NCBI GenBank assembly: GCA_017993055.1
Contig: JAGONM010000001.1
Coordinates: 141,199 to 205,198 of the forward strand
Reading direction: 5' to 3'
DNA length: 64,000 bases
Source of the DNA: Armatimonadota bacterium
GTDB taxonomy: Bacteria > Armatimonadota > UBA5829 > DTJY01
Shown: positions 19,072 to 27,285 of the stretch, piece by piece
Layout: every line of letters starts with the position of its first letter
Numbering within the stretch: position 1 is the stretch's first letter
Notes under the pieces: generated by a model
What the model saw: only the letters and a program-made list of their open reading frames with translations
Databases searched by the model: none
What the model was told of the DNA's origin: nothing
Translations under genes and position numbers: made by a program

Positions 19072-19100
19072 AGTATATCACTCCACGCCCCAGGTGTCAA
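19072..19100 (-). promoter_or_regulatory. Perfect sigma-70 promoter of the candidate small RNA
   Basis: TTGACA (19095-19100) and TATACT (19072-19077) with 17 bp between, on the minus strand, located between the ASCH gene stop and the terminator. Confidence 0.8.
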
Positions 19101-19120
19101 CCGCAGTGCAGAGGGGCGCC

Positions 19121-19468
19121 CTACTCGTTCACCCGCGAGAACTGGACGATCGTGACGGGGTCGTCCGCGGTCACCGGGCGGTCGTAGATGCGGCCAAGGA
19201 GGCTCATCACTTCCTCGAGGCGGCGGAGTTCGGGGCTCTCCTTCTCGATCTCGCGGGGGGTCAGTTCGGACGCAGGCTTCACCGTCACGCAGTCTATGAT
19301 GGCGGTGAAAAGCTTCTGGCGGACGCCGTGACGCCGTCCGACCGTAACCCACACGAGTTGACCCGAGCGGTACTTGTCGCTCTTGTCGCCCAGGCGGATG
19401 GTGGCCGTCTTGCGGCCCGACCTCAGCATATCGGCATAGGCTTCGGAGTAGAAGTTGATCGCGAACAT
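19121..19468 (-). CDS. ASCH domain protein
   Basis: 115 residues with an ASCH (PUA-like) fold pattern: a leading FAINFYSEAYADMLRSGRKTATIRLGD strand-helix-strand region and GQLVWVTVGRR. ASCH proteins are thought to bind RNA; some are small ribonucleases or amidohydrolases. The ATG at 19466-19468 is preferred over the longer frame to 19627, because the promoter at 19530-19558 starts the transcript near 19523 and AGGA lies just upstream of this ATG. It is transcribed alone. Confidence 0.8.
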   Translation of the reverse strand: MFAINFYSEAYADMLRSGRKTATIRLGDKSDKYRSGQLVWVTVGRRHGVRQKLFTAIIDCVTVKPASELTPREIEKESPELRRLEEVMSLLGRIYDRPVTADDPVTIVQFSRVNE

Positions 19469-19529
19469 CTGTCCTGATCTCCCCTGGGATGCGTACGGCC
19501 GAGAACGACGGCCGCCGACCTGTAGGGGG

Positions 19530-19558
19530 ATTATATGACTGTGCGCCGAACCTGTCAA
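19530..19558 (-). promoter_or_regulatory. Promoter of the ASCH gene
   Basis: TTGACA (19553-19558) and TATAAT (19530-19535), spacer 17 bp; a full-consensus sigma-70 site on the minus strand. Confidence 0.9.
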
Positions 19559-19830
19559 GGGAATCGCCCGTCCGCCCTTCCGGCGCATCTTCGGATCGAC
19601 GCGATTACTGATCATTCCCGGGCTCAAGAAGAGGGTCTCTCCCGGCTAGCACCCACGCTTGGCGATGTCAGGATTCTCCGCGCCGAGTGGCTTAATCTCG
19701 AGCGACGCAGTTCCGTTCTCATACCAGCATGCCCGCCGGGATTGCCGTCTGGTCCGACCGATCGGAGAAGTGCCAGCGCTGTGCAAGCCTTCCAGTCCGG
19801 CTCGGCGCTGGGTGACGCTCAAAAAAAGCT
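19559..19830. other. Intergenic region between divergent promoters, nothing recognised
   Basis: About 270 bp between the ASCH promoter (minus) and the promoter at 19831 (plus). Short open frames exist on both strands but none has a ribosome site or a recognisable motif. No riboswitch consensus was found by eye. Confidence 0.4.
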
Positions 19831-19892
19831 TTGACAAACGGTGCACTTCGGGTATAATAGAACACGTAAGACTAAGTGCACAATGCACTTAG
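19831..19892 (+). promoter_or_regulatory. Promoter with a palindrome at the transcript start
   Basis: TTGACA (19831-19836) and TATAAT (19853-19858), spacer 16 bp. A perfect palindrome follows at 19872-19892: CTAAGTGCA-CAA-TGCACTTAG, at about +7 to +27. It could be a repressor operator or a 5' stabilising hairpin for the gene at 19928. Confidence 0.75.
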
Positions 19893-19927
19893 TGGTCGCG
19901 TTGACCTTGTACGAAAGGAGCAACATC

Positions 19928-20311
19928 GTGTACAAGCCAATCGCATTCATCTGCGCGTTGTGCCTGGTTCTCGCAGTCGCGTTCGCCGCGTTCTGCGGAG
20001 CCCGGACCGACGATCCCCTGGGGATTGCCGTATCCCCTCAGACCCTGATCCTGAACTCCGTGCAGGGAGACAGGGTGACGGTCCACACCGATATCAAGTT
20101 GAGCACAGTGGACACGTCCTCGCTGGCGCTGAACGGCGTTCCTGCCTCCGGGGCCTGGGCAGATGCCACCGGGTGCCTCGTCGCCGGCTTCGATGAGGCT
20201 GCGGTCGAGGCGATAGTAGAGCCGCCCTCGGCGGTCCTGACCCTTACTGGGACGCTCAAGGACGGGACTGCATTCTCGGGATCGGATGAGGTCAGAGTAA
20301 CCCTCAAGTAA
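19928..20311 (+). CDS. Small exported protein with one Ig-like domain
   Basis: 127 residues from GTG at 19928, chosen because AAAGGAG lies 7 nt upstream; the frame is open further upstream but would cross the palindrome. Residues 1-25 form a signal peptide (hydrophobic core, then FAAFCGA). The rest is a single beta-rich domain (SPQTLILNSVQGDRVTVHTDI; VLTLTGTLKDGTAFSGSDEV), like cohesin- or Ig-fold surface modules. It is monocistronic, with its own strong promoter and a terminator downstream. Function unknown. Confidence 0.75.
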   Translation: MYKPIAFICALCLVLAVAFAAFCGARTDDPLGIAVSPQTLILNSVQGDRVTVHTDIKLSTVDTSSLALNGVPASGAWADATGCLVAGFDEAAVEAIVEPPSAVLTLTGTLKDGTAFSGSDEVRVTLK

Positions 20312-20330
20312 AGACTGGACAGAATTACTG

Positions 20331-20372
20331 ACGACGGATGACGGGCGCAGAGTCGCCCTCATCCGTCGTTTC
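20331..20372. terminator. Strong hairpin between convergent genes
   Basis: ACGACGGATGA pairs with TCATCCGTCGT, with an inner GGGCG/CGCCC stem and TTT following on the plus strand. It ends the gene at 19928 and may also serve the convergent 15-gene operon, which finishes at 20449. Confidence 0.8.
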
Positions 20373-20448
20373 CATATGGGCGGAGACGGTCGAGGCCAAG
20401 GAGGGCGGCGAGCTTCTTTCCGGTTAGTATCGGCAGGTCTGCCCGGAT

Positions 20449-20868
20449 CTACCTTCCTCCTCGGCGACGTATTCTCTTCATCCGCCCTGTTCCGCCGGCT
20501 CTCCTTCCGCTGGTCGGGCTCTCGTCAGACGTTGCCCTCTCAAGCAGAAACGTTACCGCTCCGACGGCGGCCCGTCCGAGAACGCTCAGCCATGCGCAGG
20601 AATTGCCGGCTGCGGGCGCGTCGGAGGAGCGACGAGCGACAGGCCTCGCCTGCAACTGAATGACCTCAGGCGACTGACACACCGGAACAGCCTCGAGGAC
20701 GAGTTCGAGCACCTCGTTCGGGCATACCTGGGCGCAGGCTCCGCACTGCACGCACTTGGAGTCATCCACGCTGATGACGCCGTCAACGAGCGACAATGCC
20801 TCAGGTACGCAGACCCTCATACATTCGGCGCATCCGTTGCATTTCTCCGCATTGATTCGGATCGGCAT
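20449..20868 (-). CDS. 2[4Fe-4S] ferredoxin with basic C-terminal tail
   Basis: 139 residues. The first 60 hold two complete cluster motifs, CNGCAECMRVCVP and CVQCGACAQVCPN, typical of clostridial-type electron carriers. The remaining 75 residues have no cluster motif and end in an Arg-rich stretch (RMKRIRRRGGR) unusual for a soluble ferredoxin. The ATG follows AGGAGG. It is the last gene of the 15-gene Fe-S/MinD/NifX operon and probably its electron donor or acceptor. Confidence 0.85.
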   Translation of the reverse strand: MPIRINAEKCNGCAECMRVCVPEALSLVDGVISVDDSKCVQCGACAQVCPNEVLELVLEAVPVCQSPEVIQLQARPVARRSSDAPAAGNSCAWLSVLGRAAVGAVTFLLERATSDESPTSGRRAGGTGRMKRIRRRGGR

Positions 20869-20914
20869 CTGCCAGCCCTCCTCCCGTGTTCGCGGATCGG
20901 AGTCCGCTCCTGCA

Positions 20915-21253
20915 TCAGTCGCAGCCGTGAGAACAACTGCTTCCCCCGGCGACCAGGGTGCCGCCTAGGTAGGCATGAAGGACGTCCTCGACCCTGCCTT
21001 GAGCCCCGAGGATCACATCTATGCCGTGCGAGGCGAAGAGATCAAGCGCCCTTCCGCCCATGCCGCCGGCGATGACGAGGTTCGCGCCCTTCTCGGCAAG
21101 GAACGGGGGCAGGATGCCCGGCTGATGCTCGGGGGTAGGGACGGACGTCTGCGCGACGATCTTGCCGTCCTCGACCTCGAAGAACGTGTACTCGGCGCAG
21201 TGGCCGAAGTGCGCGGACACGTGTCCGCCGTCATTTGCGATTGCGATCTTCAT
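20915..21253 (-). CDS. NifX/NafY-type dinitrogenase cofactor-binding family protein
   Basis: 112 residues of the NifB/NifX/ORP fold: MKIAIANDGGHVSAHFGHC, then ANLVIAGGMGGRALDLF. It ends in Cys/His residues (SSCSHGCD) that could hold a metal cluster. Family members bind Fe-Mo or Mo-Cu-S clusters; no nitrogenase genes are present here, so an orange-protein-like role is more likely. The ATG follows AGGAGG. A second family member is encoded at 29795-30283. Confidence 0.88.
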   Translation of the reverse strand: MKIAIANDGGHVSAHFGHCAEYTFFEVEDGKIVAQTSVPTPEHQPGILPPFLAEKGANLVIAGGMGGRALDLFASHGIDVILGAQGRVEDVLHAYLGGTLVAGGSSCSHGCD

Positions 21254-21269
21254 GTTCTTTCCTCCTGTA

Positions 21270-22079
21270 TCAGATCTCCCACGACATACCCGCCCGGCCC
21301 TGGACGACTCTTGGGCCGAGCCGGCCTCTCAGGTATTCATATGCTGCCTGCCCGGTACAGTGGCAGCAGGCGATAGTCTCAATCGGTTTGCTCTCGAAGA
21401 ACTCCGCGACCTCATGCAGTCGAGCCTCATCCACGCTGCCAAGGTGCATCCCGCCGACCGCGAGCTTGATCTCGTCCGTGCCGGCGATCTCCAGAGCGGC
21501 GAGCAGGTTGTTCTCGACACCTCTGTGAGCGCATCCCAGGAGCACCGCCGTGCCGGTTTCTCCCCTGACGACGAGGCATTGCTCGTCCTCGAAGGTATCC
21601 TGAATGAGGCCCGGATCACCATCTGTAAGGAAGCGTCGCTCCAGGATGCCAACACCACTGCGAAAAGGGATTCCGCCGCTCAGAGTCATGCCGGGCAGGA
21701 TCTCCGCCGGTCCCCTGTTGAAACGGATGACCCTTTCGGCGACGGTCGAACCCGCCGGGATGCCGATGGACCTCATGCCCTGCTCGGACGCGGAATACTT
21801 ACTCCGAAAGCATGCGGGGTGCGCGCAGCATACCGCGTGGGGCGCGAGGCTCATCGTCACGCGCAGGCCTCCGGTGTGGTCGTAGTGCCCGTGGCTGAGC
21901 GCTATCGCCTCGATCCGTTCCAAATCCGCGCCGAGGGCTTCCAGATTGCGCACGACCGCGTCGGTCTGCCCGGTGTCGAAGAGCAGAGACCGTTCGTCGG
22001 ACTCGACGAGCATGCTGAGGCCGTGTTCCGCAATGAGGCCGTCATCAGCCAGGTTGTCTACTGCAATGGTGACTCTCAC
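21270..22079 (-). CDS. MBL-fold metallo-hydrolase
   Basis: 269 residues with the metallo-beta-lactamase core LSHGHYDHTGG, an upstream LLFDTGQTD strand, GCAHRGVENN and a late IACCHCTG His. It resembles the archaeal/anaerobe enzymes grouped with RFA-P synthase-like and Fe-S associated MBL proteins. The exact reaction is not known. It starts inside the end of the mrp gene (35-nt overlap), probably at GTG 22079, and is co-expressed with the NifX protein downstream. Confidence 0.85.
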   Translation of the reverse strand: MRVTIAVDNLADDGLIAEHGLSMLVESDERSLLFDTGQTDAVVRNLEALGADLERIEAIALSHGHYDHTGGLRVTMSLAPHAVCCAHPACFRSKYSASEQGMRSIGIPAGSTVAERVIRFNRGPAEILPGMTLSGGIPFRSGVGILERRFLTDGDPGLIQDTFEDEQCLVVRGETGTAVLLGCAHRGVENNLLAALEIAGTDEIKLAVGGMHLGSVDEARLHEVAEFFESKPIETIACCHCTGQAAYEYLRGRLGPRVVQGRAGMSWEI

Positions 22080-22896
22080 CCGATACCCCCGCTTCTTTGC
22101 TTTTCGCGATGCTCTCGATCGAGTTGGTGATTGCGGAGATCATGTTCACAAACGGATTGGCTTCGTAACGCTCGATCATGCCCTCGTCGGCAAGCCGCGA
22201 GATATGCGGGTCAATCGGTATGTCGAGCAGGTATGGGATGCCCATCTCCGCGGCGAGGGTGTTGCCATCCGTCTTGCCGAAGGGATAAACCCGTTCCTTG
22301 CACGACGGGCAGTCCATCCAGGCCATATTCTGCACGAGGCCGAGTATCGGCACCTCCAACTGCCTGCACATGCTGACGGCCTTTCGGACGACCATTGCCG
22401 CGAGTTCCTGGGGTGAGGTGACGATGACCGTACAGTCCATCGGAAGGCTCTGCATCACCGTGAGGGGCGCATCCGCCGTGCCCGGCGGAAGGTCAATCAG
22501 CAGGTAGTCGAGATCGCCCCAGAAGACCTCCGTCCAGAACTGCTTGATGGTACCCGAAATCATCGGGCCGCGCCAGATGACGGCGTCATCCGGCTTGCTG
22601 AGAAACAGGTTGATCGAGACTATCTTGATGCCGGACTCGGCGCTCGGCGGGAAGATGCCGAGTTCGGTCGCGTCGGGCCGATCGGTGACGCCAAACATCC
22701 GGGGGATGCTCGGCCCCGTGATGTCCGCGTCGAGTATGCCGACGGTACTCCCCTGCTTCCGAAGCGCGGTCGCAAGAAGGCCGGTCACCAATGACTTGCC
22801 GACTCCGCCTTTGCCGCTCATGACGCCTACGACCCGAGATACCTTGTTCGATTGTTCCGCGAGCGACGGCTGCTCCGTCGCCTTCATCTCTTCCAC
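22045..22896 (-). CDS. mrp: Mrp/NBP35-type Fe-S cluster carrier ATPase
   Basis: 283 residues: deviant Walker A GVMSGKGGVGKS, DADITGPSIPRMFG, DYLLIDLPPGTAD, and MDCPSCKERVYPFG, the CxxC that holds a bridging cluster in the dimer. It carries Fe-S clusters to apo-proteins. The start is GTG at 22896, whose first base overlaps the IscU stop (TAGTG), after GGAGG. Its position directly behind the IscU-like scaffold gene makes a scaffold-to-carrier relay likely. Confidence 0.93.
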   Translation of the reverse strand: MEEMKATEQPSLAEQSNKVSRVVGVMSGKGGVGKSLVTGLLATALRKQGSTVGILDADITGPSIPRMFGVTDRPDATELGIFPPSAESGIKIVSINLFLSKPDDAVIWRGPMISGTIKQFWTEVFWGDLDYLLIDLPPGTADAPLTVMQSLPMDCTVIVTSPQELAAMVVRKAVSMCRQLEVPILGLVQNMAWMDCPSCKERVYPFGKTDGNTLAAEMGIPYLLDIPIDPHISRLADEGMIERYEANPFVNMISAITNSIESIAKSKEAGVSGESHHCSRQPG

Positions 22897-23348
22897 TACT
22901 TTGCCTCCGTTGTCTTAGTTTCCGACGTGTCCTCAGCACTCTGAGGACTACCCCATCGGCTCAGAAACTTGTCATCGTTCCTTTCGAGAAGCCCGAGATA
23001 GTCGGCCATCGCGCGCCATAGTGCCGCTACGCCGAGGTTCGAGCAGTGCAGCTTCCATTCGGGCATCCCCCCAAGGTAGTCGGCTACGTCCTCCGGGGTG
23101 ATCAATATGGCATCGTGGATGTGCTTGCCCTTCGCCATCTCAGTGGTGGCGCTGGCGCTGGCGATCGAGAACGGACATCCCTGACATTGAAAAGTAATCT
23201 CCGCAAGGTGCATGTCCCGAACCTTGATGTACATTCGCAGGAAGTCGCCGCACTCGGGATCGCCGATGGTCGCGCATCCGTCGGGATCCTCCATCGGGCC
23301 GACGTTTCTTGGGTTATTAAAATGGTCCAGCAGCTTCTCCGTGTACAC
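22896..23348 (-). CDS. IscU/NifU N-terminal type Fe-S scaffold
   Basis: 150 residues. The three cluster ligands of the family are visible: DPECGD, FQCQGCPFSIASAS and KLHCSNLG. The protein has the normal length plus a 25-residue polar tail. No cysteine desulfurase gene lies in this operon, so sulfur must come from elsewhere. Start GTG at 23348 after GAGGGG. It feeds the adjacent Mrp and, by inference, the radical-SAM and HydG-like enzymes of the operon. Confidence 0.92.
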   Translation of the reverse strand: MYTEKLLDHFNNPRNVGPMEDPDGCATIGDPECGDFLRMYIKVRDMHLAEITFQCQGCPFSIASASATTEMAKGKHIHDAILITPEDVADYLGGMPEWKLHCSNLGVAALWRAMADYLGLLERNDDKFLSRWGSPQSAEDTSETKTTEAK

Positions 23349-23355
23349 GTTCCCC

Positions 23356-23877
23356 TCATCGCTCGCACTTGCGGAAGGAAATCGTCCGCCCGTTCCTTCC
23401 CGTAGCCGCGAAGAGACCTTCTCGAGTCAGCTCGTCCACGATCTCTTGCTCCGTAAAGTGATGATCGCCGACGCTCAGCAGTCCGTCGAACTTGAGCACG
23501 CGATGCAGTTCCTTCACGACCTTTGCTGTGCCGGCAAGCTCGTGAAGGGTATCGTAGAGCAACACAACATCCACACTGGAGTCATCCAGTCGGGTGTCGC
23601 AGTCTGTACAGATGCCCGTAAGATTCGGCGGACCCCGCCTGGCGGCTTTTTGCGTTACACAGCGTATTGCTGACGGATTGCGGTCTACCGCGTAGACCCA
23701 CCCCTCCGGCCCGACCAATCTAGCAGCGGCGACTGAGTAGCTTCCAGGACCGCATCCGAAGTCCAGAACCACCTGTCCCGGCATCAACGGAAGCCGAGTC
23801 AGTACATCCGCAGGCCTTCTGACCCGGTCGCGAATGGCAAAGCAGAATGCCATCAACGTGAAGTGAAGGTCAGGCAT
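23356..23877 (-). CDS. Class I SAM-dependent methyltransferase
   Basis: 173 residues. Motif I: VVLDFGCGPGSYSVAAARL; motif II region: WVYAVDRNPSAI; then VDVVLLYDTLHEL. The substrate is unknown. The ATG at 23875-23877 overlaps the stop of the radical-SAM gene (23870); an upstream ATG at 23904 lacks a ribosome site. It is one of the accessory enzymes in the Fe-S operon. Confidence 0.85.
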   Translation of the reverse strand: MPDLHFTLMAFCFAIRDRVRRPADVLTRLPLMPGQVVLDFGCGPGSYSVAAARLVGPEGWVYAVDRNPSAIRCVTQKAARRGPPNLTGICTDCDTRLDDSSVDVVLLYDTLHELAGTAKVVKELHRVLKFDGLLSVGDHHFTEQEIVDELTREGLFAATGRNGRTISFRKCER

Positions 23878-24841
23878 CTTCCGGCGTTCCCGCTCGGACG
23901 GCATTGATAGCAGGGCGATAGTGCGGATCGGCCGGCCGACCGGCCGACTCGATGAGACCGTCGGTCATCAGATCCCTGAGAATCTTGACGACCTCATTCA
24001 CGTGCAATCCCGTGCCCGCAATGATGTCACCCAACGTACACGGCCGTCTCTTCAGAAGTTGAAGGACCTCGCTCTTTGAACCCTCGACTCGTACGGCTTG
24101 CCGATCATCTGGCTGAGCAGTAATTACCTCTGACGACGGCCCGAGAATCTCCCGCGCCTTCTCCAGCGTCTCCGGGGAAACCGCCGAGACGCCTCCGGAT
24201 CGCGACGGCCTTTCGACTGTATTGATCTGCACCTTGTCCGGACCCAAGCCGCTGATGACGGCTGATATCGCAGCCAACTCGGCGTCGGAGTCATTGAGAT
24301 CGCGCACCAGCATGACCTCCAGCCAGATGGCGCCGGCGAACTCCTGCCGAAGCAACCGCAGACCTTCGACGACCATTTCGAGAGTCAAGCCTTCGCACGG
24401 CCGGTTGATCCGCCGGAAGGTCTCCTCGGTACCTGCATCCAGGGAAGGCACGATGAGATCAGCCTCCGAGACACCTTGAATGACGGAGAGATCGGAGAGC
24501 AGCGCCCCGTTCGTGATCACGGCGCTCGGAATGTCGGTCAACTCCCTGGTCCTCGAGATCATCGCGCCCAGGTCGCTGTTAAGCGTCGGCTCGCCTGAGC
24601 CGGCAAATGTAATGTAGTCGGCTGTGTTGCCTTTCGCCAGCCATCGCTCCAGTTCGGACATGACTTCATCGGCGTCTACCAGTTCTTCGGGCTCGGCGGT
24701 CAGCCTCGTGGTCCGGCCGAGTTGGCAGTAGACGCAGTCGTAGCTGCATACCTTGAACGGCACGATATCCACGCCCAGAGATCGACCGAGCCTGCGTGAA
24801 GGCACGGGGCCGTAAAGATGCGCATAGTCCTTCTTGGTCAT
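23870..24841 (-). CDS. Radical-SAM protein with C-terminal winged helix
   Basis: 323 residues. The radical-SAM motif is CSYDCVYCQLG (CxxxCxxC) near residue 30, followed by ITFAGSGEPTLN. The last 80 residues read as a winged-helix domain (LLKRRPCTLGDIIAGTGLHVNEVVKIL). This combination is found in a conserved family of anaerobes and methanogens annotated only as radical-SAM proteins. The ATG at 24841 is chosen because GGGAG lies 8 nt upstream; an ATG at 24886 overlapping the previous gene is possible. Confidence 0.88.
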   Translation of the reverse strand: MTKKDYAHLYGPVPSRRLGRSLGVDIVPFKVCSYDCVYCQLGRTTRLTAEPEELVDADEVMSELERWLAKGNTADYITFAGSGEPTLNSDLGAMISRTRELTDIPSAVITNGALLSDLSVIQGVSEADLIVPSLDAGTEETFRRINRPCEGLTLEMVVEGLRLLRQEFAGAIWLEVMLVRDLNDSDAELAAISAVISGLGPDKVQINTVERPSRSGGVSAVSPETLEKAREILGPSSEVITAQPDDRQAVRVEGSKSEVLQLLKRRPCTLGDIIAGTGLHVNEVVKILRDLMTDGLIESAGRPADPHYRPAINAVRAGTPEDA

Positions 24842-24876
24842 TGCCGCAACTCCCGACGATAGCATCATTTGCGCTT

Positions 24877-25872
24877 TCACCCGCATTCGGCGGTCGGTTC
24901 GTCCTGGCAGACGGGATACTTCGCCGGGGTGTACTTAAGCTTGTTCTTCAGAATCCACTTGATCGGCGCCAAGATGTTTTTCTTCATCGCAGGACTGGCG
25001 CTGCCGATCATCCAGCAGTTCTGGCCGCAGGAAGCGGCGGCCCGCCTTACCTTGTCCGCCTGAGGGCTGTTCCATATCTCCTCGAAGCTCGACTCCTTGA
25101 TGTTGCCCATGCTCATCTCCAGGACGTTGCAGGGGCGAATCTCGCCGAACGGGTCCAGCAGGAAGATGTCCCTGCCCATCTCGCACGGCAGCAGCCTCTT
25201 GCCGCCGTAGACATAGTTGATGATCCCGTGATTGAAGTAGGCGCGAAACCAGTTCTTCGGGTTATTGCTCTTCAACTGGTCGCGTATCAACTCATGGAAA
25301 CACTCCGCGATCTCGTCTTTCTTCTGCAGGGCATTGTCCGTCTTGTGGAAGTAGTAGCCGTTGTGAAGAATGGCAGTAGCAAACTCCAGGCCAAGGCCCT
25401 TGGCAAGCTCGTACAGCTCCATCAGATCCTTCGCGTTCCGATCGGATACGGTACACCCGAAGCCGATGTCCTTCACGCCGAGACGCATCAGTTGGAGTAT
25501 GGTGCGCAGTCCGTGGTCGAATCCATCGGCGATACCCCGCAACTCGTCGTTCGCGCTTGGGAGCCCTTCCAGGCTGACGCGTACCCCGACCTCCGGGTAC
25601 TTCTCGACCAGCGCCAGCACACGCTCCGTGAAGTAGCCGTTGGTGCTGATCACTATCCGCTCGCTCTTCCGCCTTGCGACGCCGATGATCTCCTCGATGT
25701 CCGTCCGCAGGAACGGCTCGCCGCCGGTGACGTTCAGGAACTTCAGACCAGACGGCAACTTCTCGATATGCTCGAGCTGAATCTCATCTCGCGGGTCGGA
25801 TGGATACTGCCACGTGTTGCACATGTGGCACCTGGCATTGCACCTGTAGGTTACGGTCAGAATTCCTTCCAT
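24877..25872 (-). CDS. Radical-SAM/SPASM-like protein
   Basis: 331 residues opening with TVTYRCNARCHMCNTW, the CxxxCxxC cluster, then FLNVTGGEPFLR. Toward the C-terminus Cys-rich segments (LLPCEMGRDIFLLDP, IRPCNVLEM, CGQNCW) match the auxiliary-cluster region of SPASM/twitch enzymes. These modify peptides or proteins; the target is unknown. The ATG follows GAGGAG, 18 nt after HydG. Confidence 0.88.
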   Translation of the reverse strand: MEGILTVTYRCNARCHMCNTWQYPSDPRDEIQLEHIEKLPSGLKFLNVTGGEPFLRTDIEEIIGVARRKSERIVISTNGYFTERVLALVEKYPEVGVRVSLEGLPSANDELRGIADGFDHGLRTILQLMRLGVKDIGFGCTVSDRNAKDLMELYELAKGLGLEFATAILHNGYYFHKTDNALQKKDEIAECFHELIRDQLKSNNPKNWFRAYFNHGIINYVYGGKRLLPCEMGRDIFLLDPFGEIRPCNVLEMSMGNIKESSFEEIWNSPQADKVRRAAASCGQNCWMIGSASPAMKKNILAPIKWILKNKLKYTPAKYPVCQDEPTAECG

Positions 25873-25890
25873 TAAGTTCTCCTCTCGGCG

Positions 25891-27285
25891 CTAGAAATAG
25901 AGATCCCTCTCTCCCGCTCTGACACGCGTGATTCTCTCCCGAGTCGCACTTCGGCGCTCAGGGGTCGGTATGTCCTCGATCATCCTCCGGGCCAGTTTCT
26001 CACTCGCGGTTCGCGTGGCCTCGGACGCGTAATCCTCCACGTATTCCTGGAATGTCAGAATGGCATTCGGCAGGCAGAACTCCTGTATCAGGCCGGGCTT
26101 GGCAAGGTCCATGAAATCCTGCCCGGTGCGCCCAAGCCTGTAGCAGCCGGTGCAGAAGCTGGGGATGTAGCCCTGCTCGACCACCGCACGAATGACCTCA
26201 TCAACGGGCCGCGTGTCCCCAAGCGAGAACTGCTCGTCATCCGGCGAATGCTCTTTCCCGGAGGCATATCCGCCGGGATTCGTCCGCGAGCCCGCGCTGA
26301 TCTGGCTGATACCGAGGTCGAACACCTGGTGCCGCAGACCGGGGCTCTCGCGGGTCGAAAGTATCATGCCGGTGTAGGGCACGGATAGTCGCAACACCGC
26401 CACCAGTCGCTTGAACTGATCGTCGGTCACGGGCGAAAGCGGTCGGTCGGAGATTGGAGCGCCCTTGGCCGGGTATATCCTGGGAATGGAGATCGTGTGA
26501 GGCCCCACCCCGTACGTCCTGTCAAGATACCGCGCGTGCATCAGGAGTCCCAGCACTTCGAAGCGGTAGTCATGCAGCCCGAACAGCGCGCCGATGCCGA
26601 CGTCATCTATGCCGGCCTGCATCGCCCTGTCCATGGCGGTGAGCCGCCAGTCATAGTCGGCCTTGACTCCGCTGGGATGCACCCGCCGGTACGTCTCCCG
26701 ATGGTAGGTCTCCTGGAAGACGACGTATGTGCCGATCCGCGCTTCCTTCAATCGCCGGAAGTCCTCGATCGAGAGTGGGGCGATCTCGACGTTGATCCTG
26801 CGTATCTCCCCCTTGCCGGACCGGGTAGAGTATGCCGTTTCGATAGCTGAGAGAAAGTAGTCGAGGCTTCGCTCCGTGGGATGCTCGCCCATGAGCATCA
26901 GCAGGCGCTTGTGCCCCTGATCCTCCAGCAGCCGGACTTCGTTCCCCACCTCGGAGAGAGTCAAGGTCCGCCGCACGATGTCCGGGTTGTCCCGACGGAA
27001 CGCGCAGTACAGGCAGTTGTTGCTGCAGAGGTTCGAGATATACAACGGTGCAAAGAGGACGAGTCGCTTGCCGTATATGGCCAGCTTGACGTCTCGCGCG
27101 GCGGCAAATATCTCCTGCTCCAGATCGCGATCCTGTACGGCAAGAAGGGAAGCAGTTTCCGGCAGGTCCAGGCCGTGCATCTCCCGAGCCTTACTGATTA
27201 TGTCACGTATCTCTCCGGGATCGGTACTGGCTGCATCAAGCGCATCTGCGATCTTACGCTCATTGATGATACGGGTATCTAGCAA
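25891..27285 (-). CDS. hydG: HydG-like radical-SAM tyrosine lyase
   Basis: 464 residues. Canonical HydG cleaves tyrosine to CO and cyanide and builds the Fe(CO)2(CN)-cysteine synthon of [FeFe]-hydrogenase. The N-terminal cluster motif is CSNNCLYC (Cys87, 91, 94). The C-terminal auxiliary-cluster motif CX2CX22C (Cys378, 381, 404) is exactly conserved, which separates HydG from ThiH. Start TTG at 27285 after AGGAG, overlapping the thioesterase stop. No hydE, hydF or hydrogenase gene is in the window, so it is either orphaned by distance or serves another cofactor. Confidence 0.88.
   Translation of the reverse strand: MLDTRIINERKIADALDAASTDPGEIRDIISKAREMHGLDLPETASLLAVQDRDLEQEIFAAARDVKLAIYGKRLVLFAPLYISNLCSNNCLYCAFRRDNPDIVRRTLTLSEVGNEVRLLEDQGHKRLLMLMGEHPTERSLDYFLSAIETAYSTRSGKGEIRRINVEIAPLSIEDFRRLKEARIGTYVVFQETYHRETYRRVHPSGVKADYDWRLTAMDRAMQAGIDDVGIGALFGLHDYRFEVLGLLMHARYLDRTYGVGPHTISIPRIYPAKGAPISDRPLSPVTDDQFKRLVAVLRLSVPYTGMILSTRESPGLRHQVFDLGISQISAGSRTNPGGYASGKEHSPDDEQFSLGDTRPVDEVIRAVVEQGYIPSFCTGCYRLGRTGQDFMDLAKPGLIQEFCLPNAILTFQEYVEDYASEATRTASEKLARRMIEDIPTPERRSATRERITRVRAGERDLYF

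Noticed and set aside
18294..19187. Open frames across the tRNA genes
   Set aside because: They read through four certain tRNAs on the opposite strand.
25891..27285. ThiH instead of HydG
   Set aside because: The C-terminal CX2CX22C motif is characteristic of HydG, and no thiamine genes are nearby.
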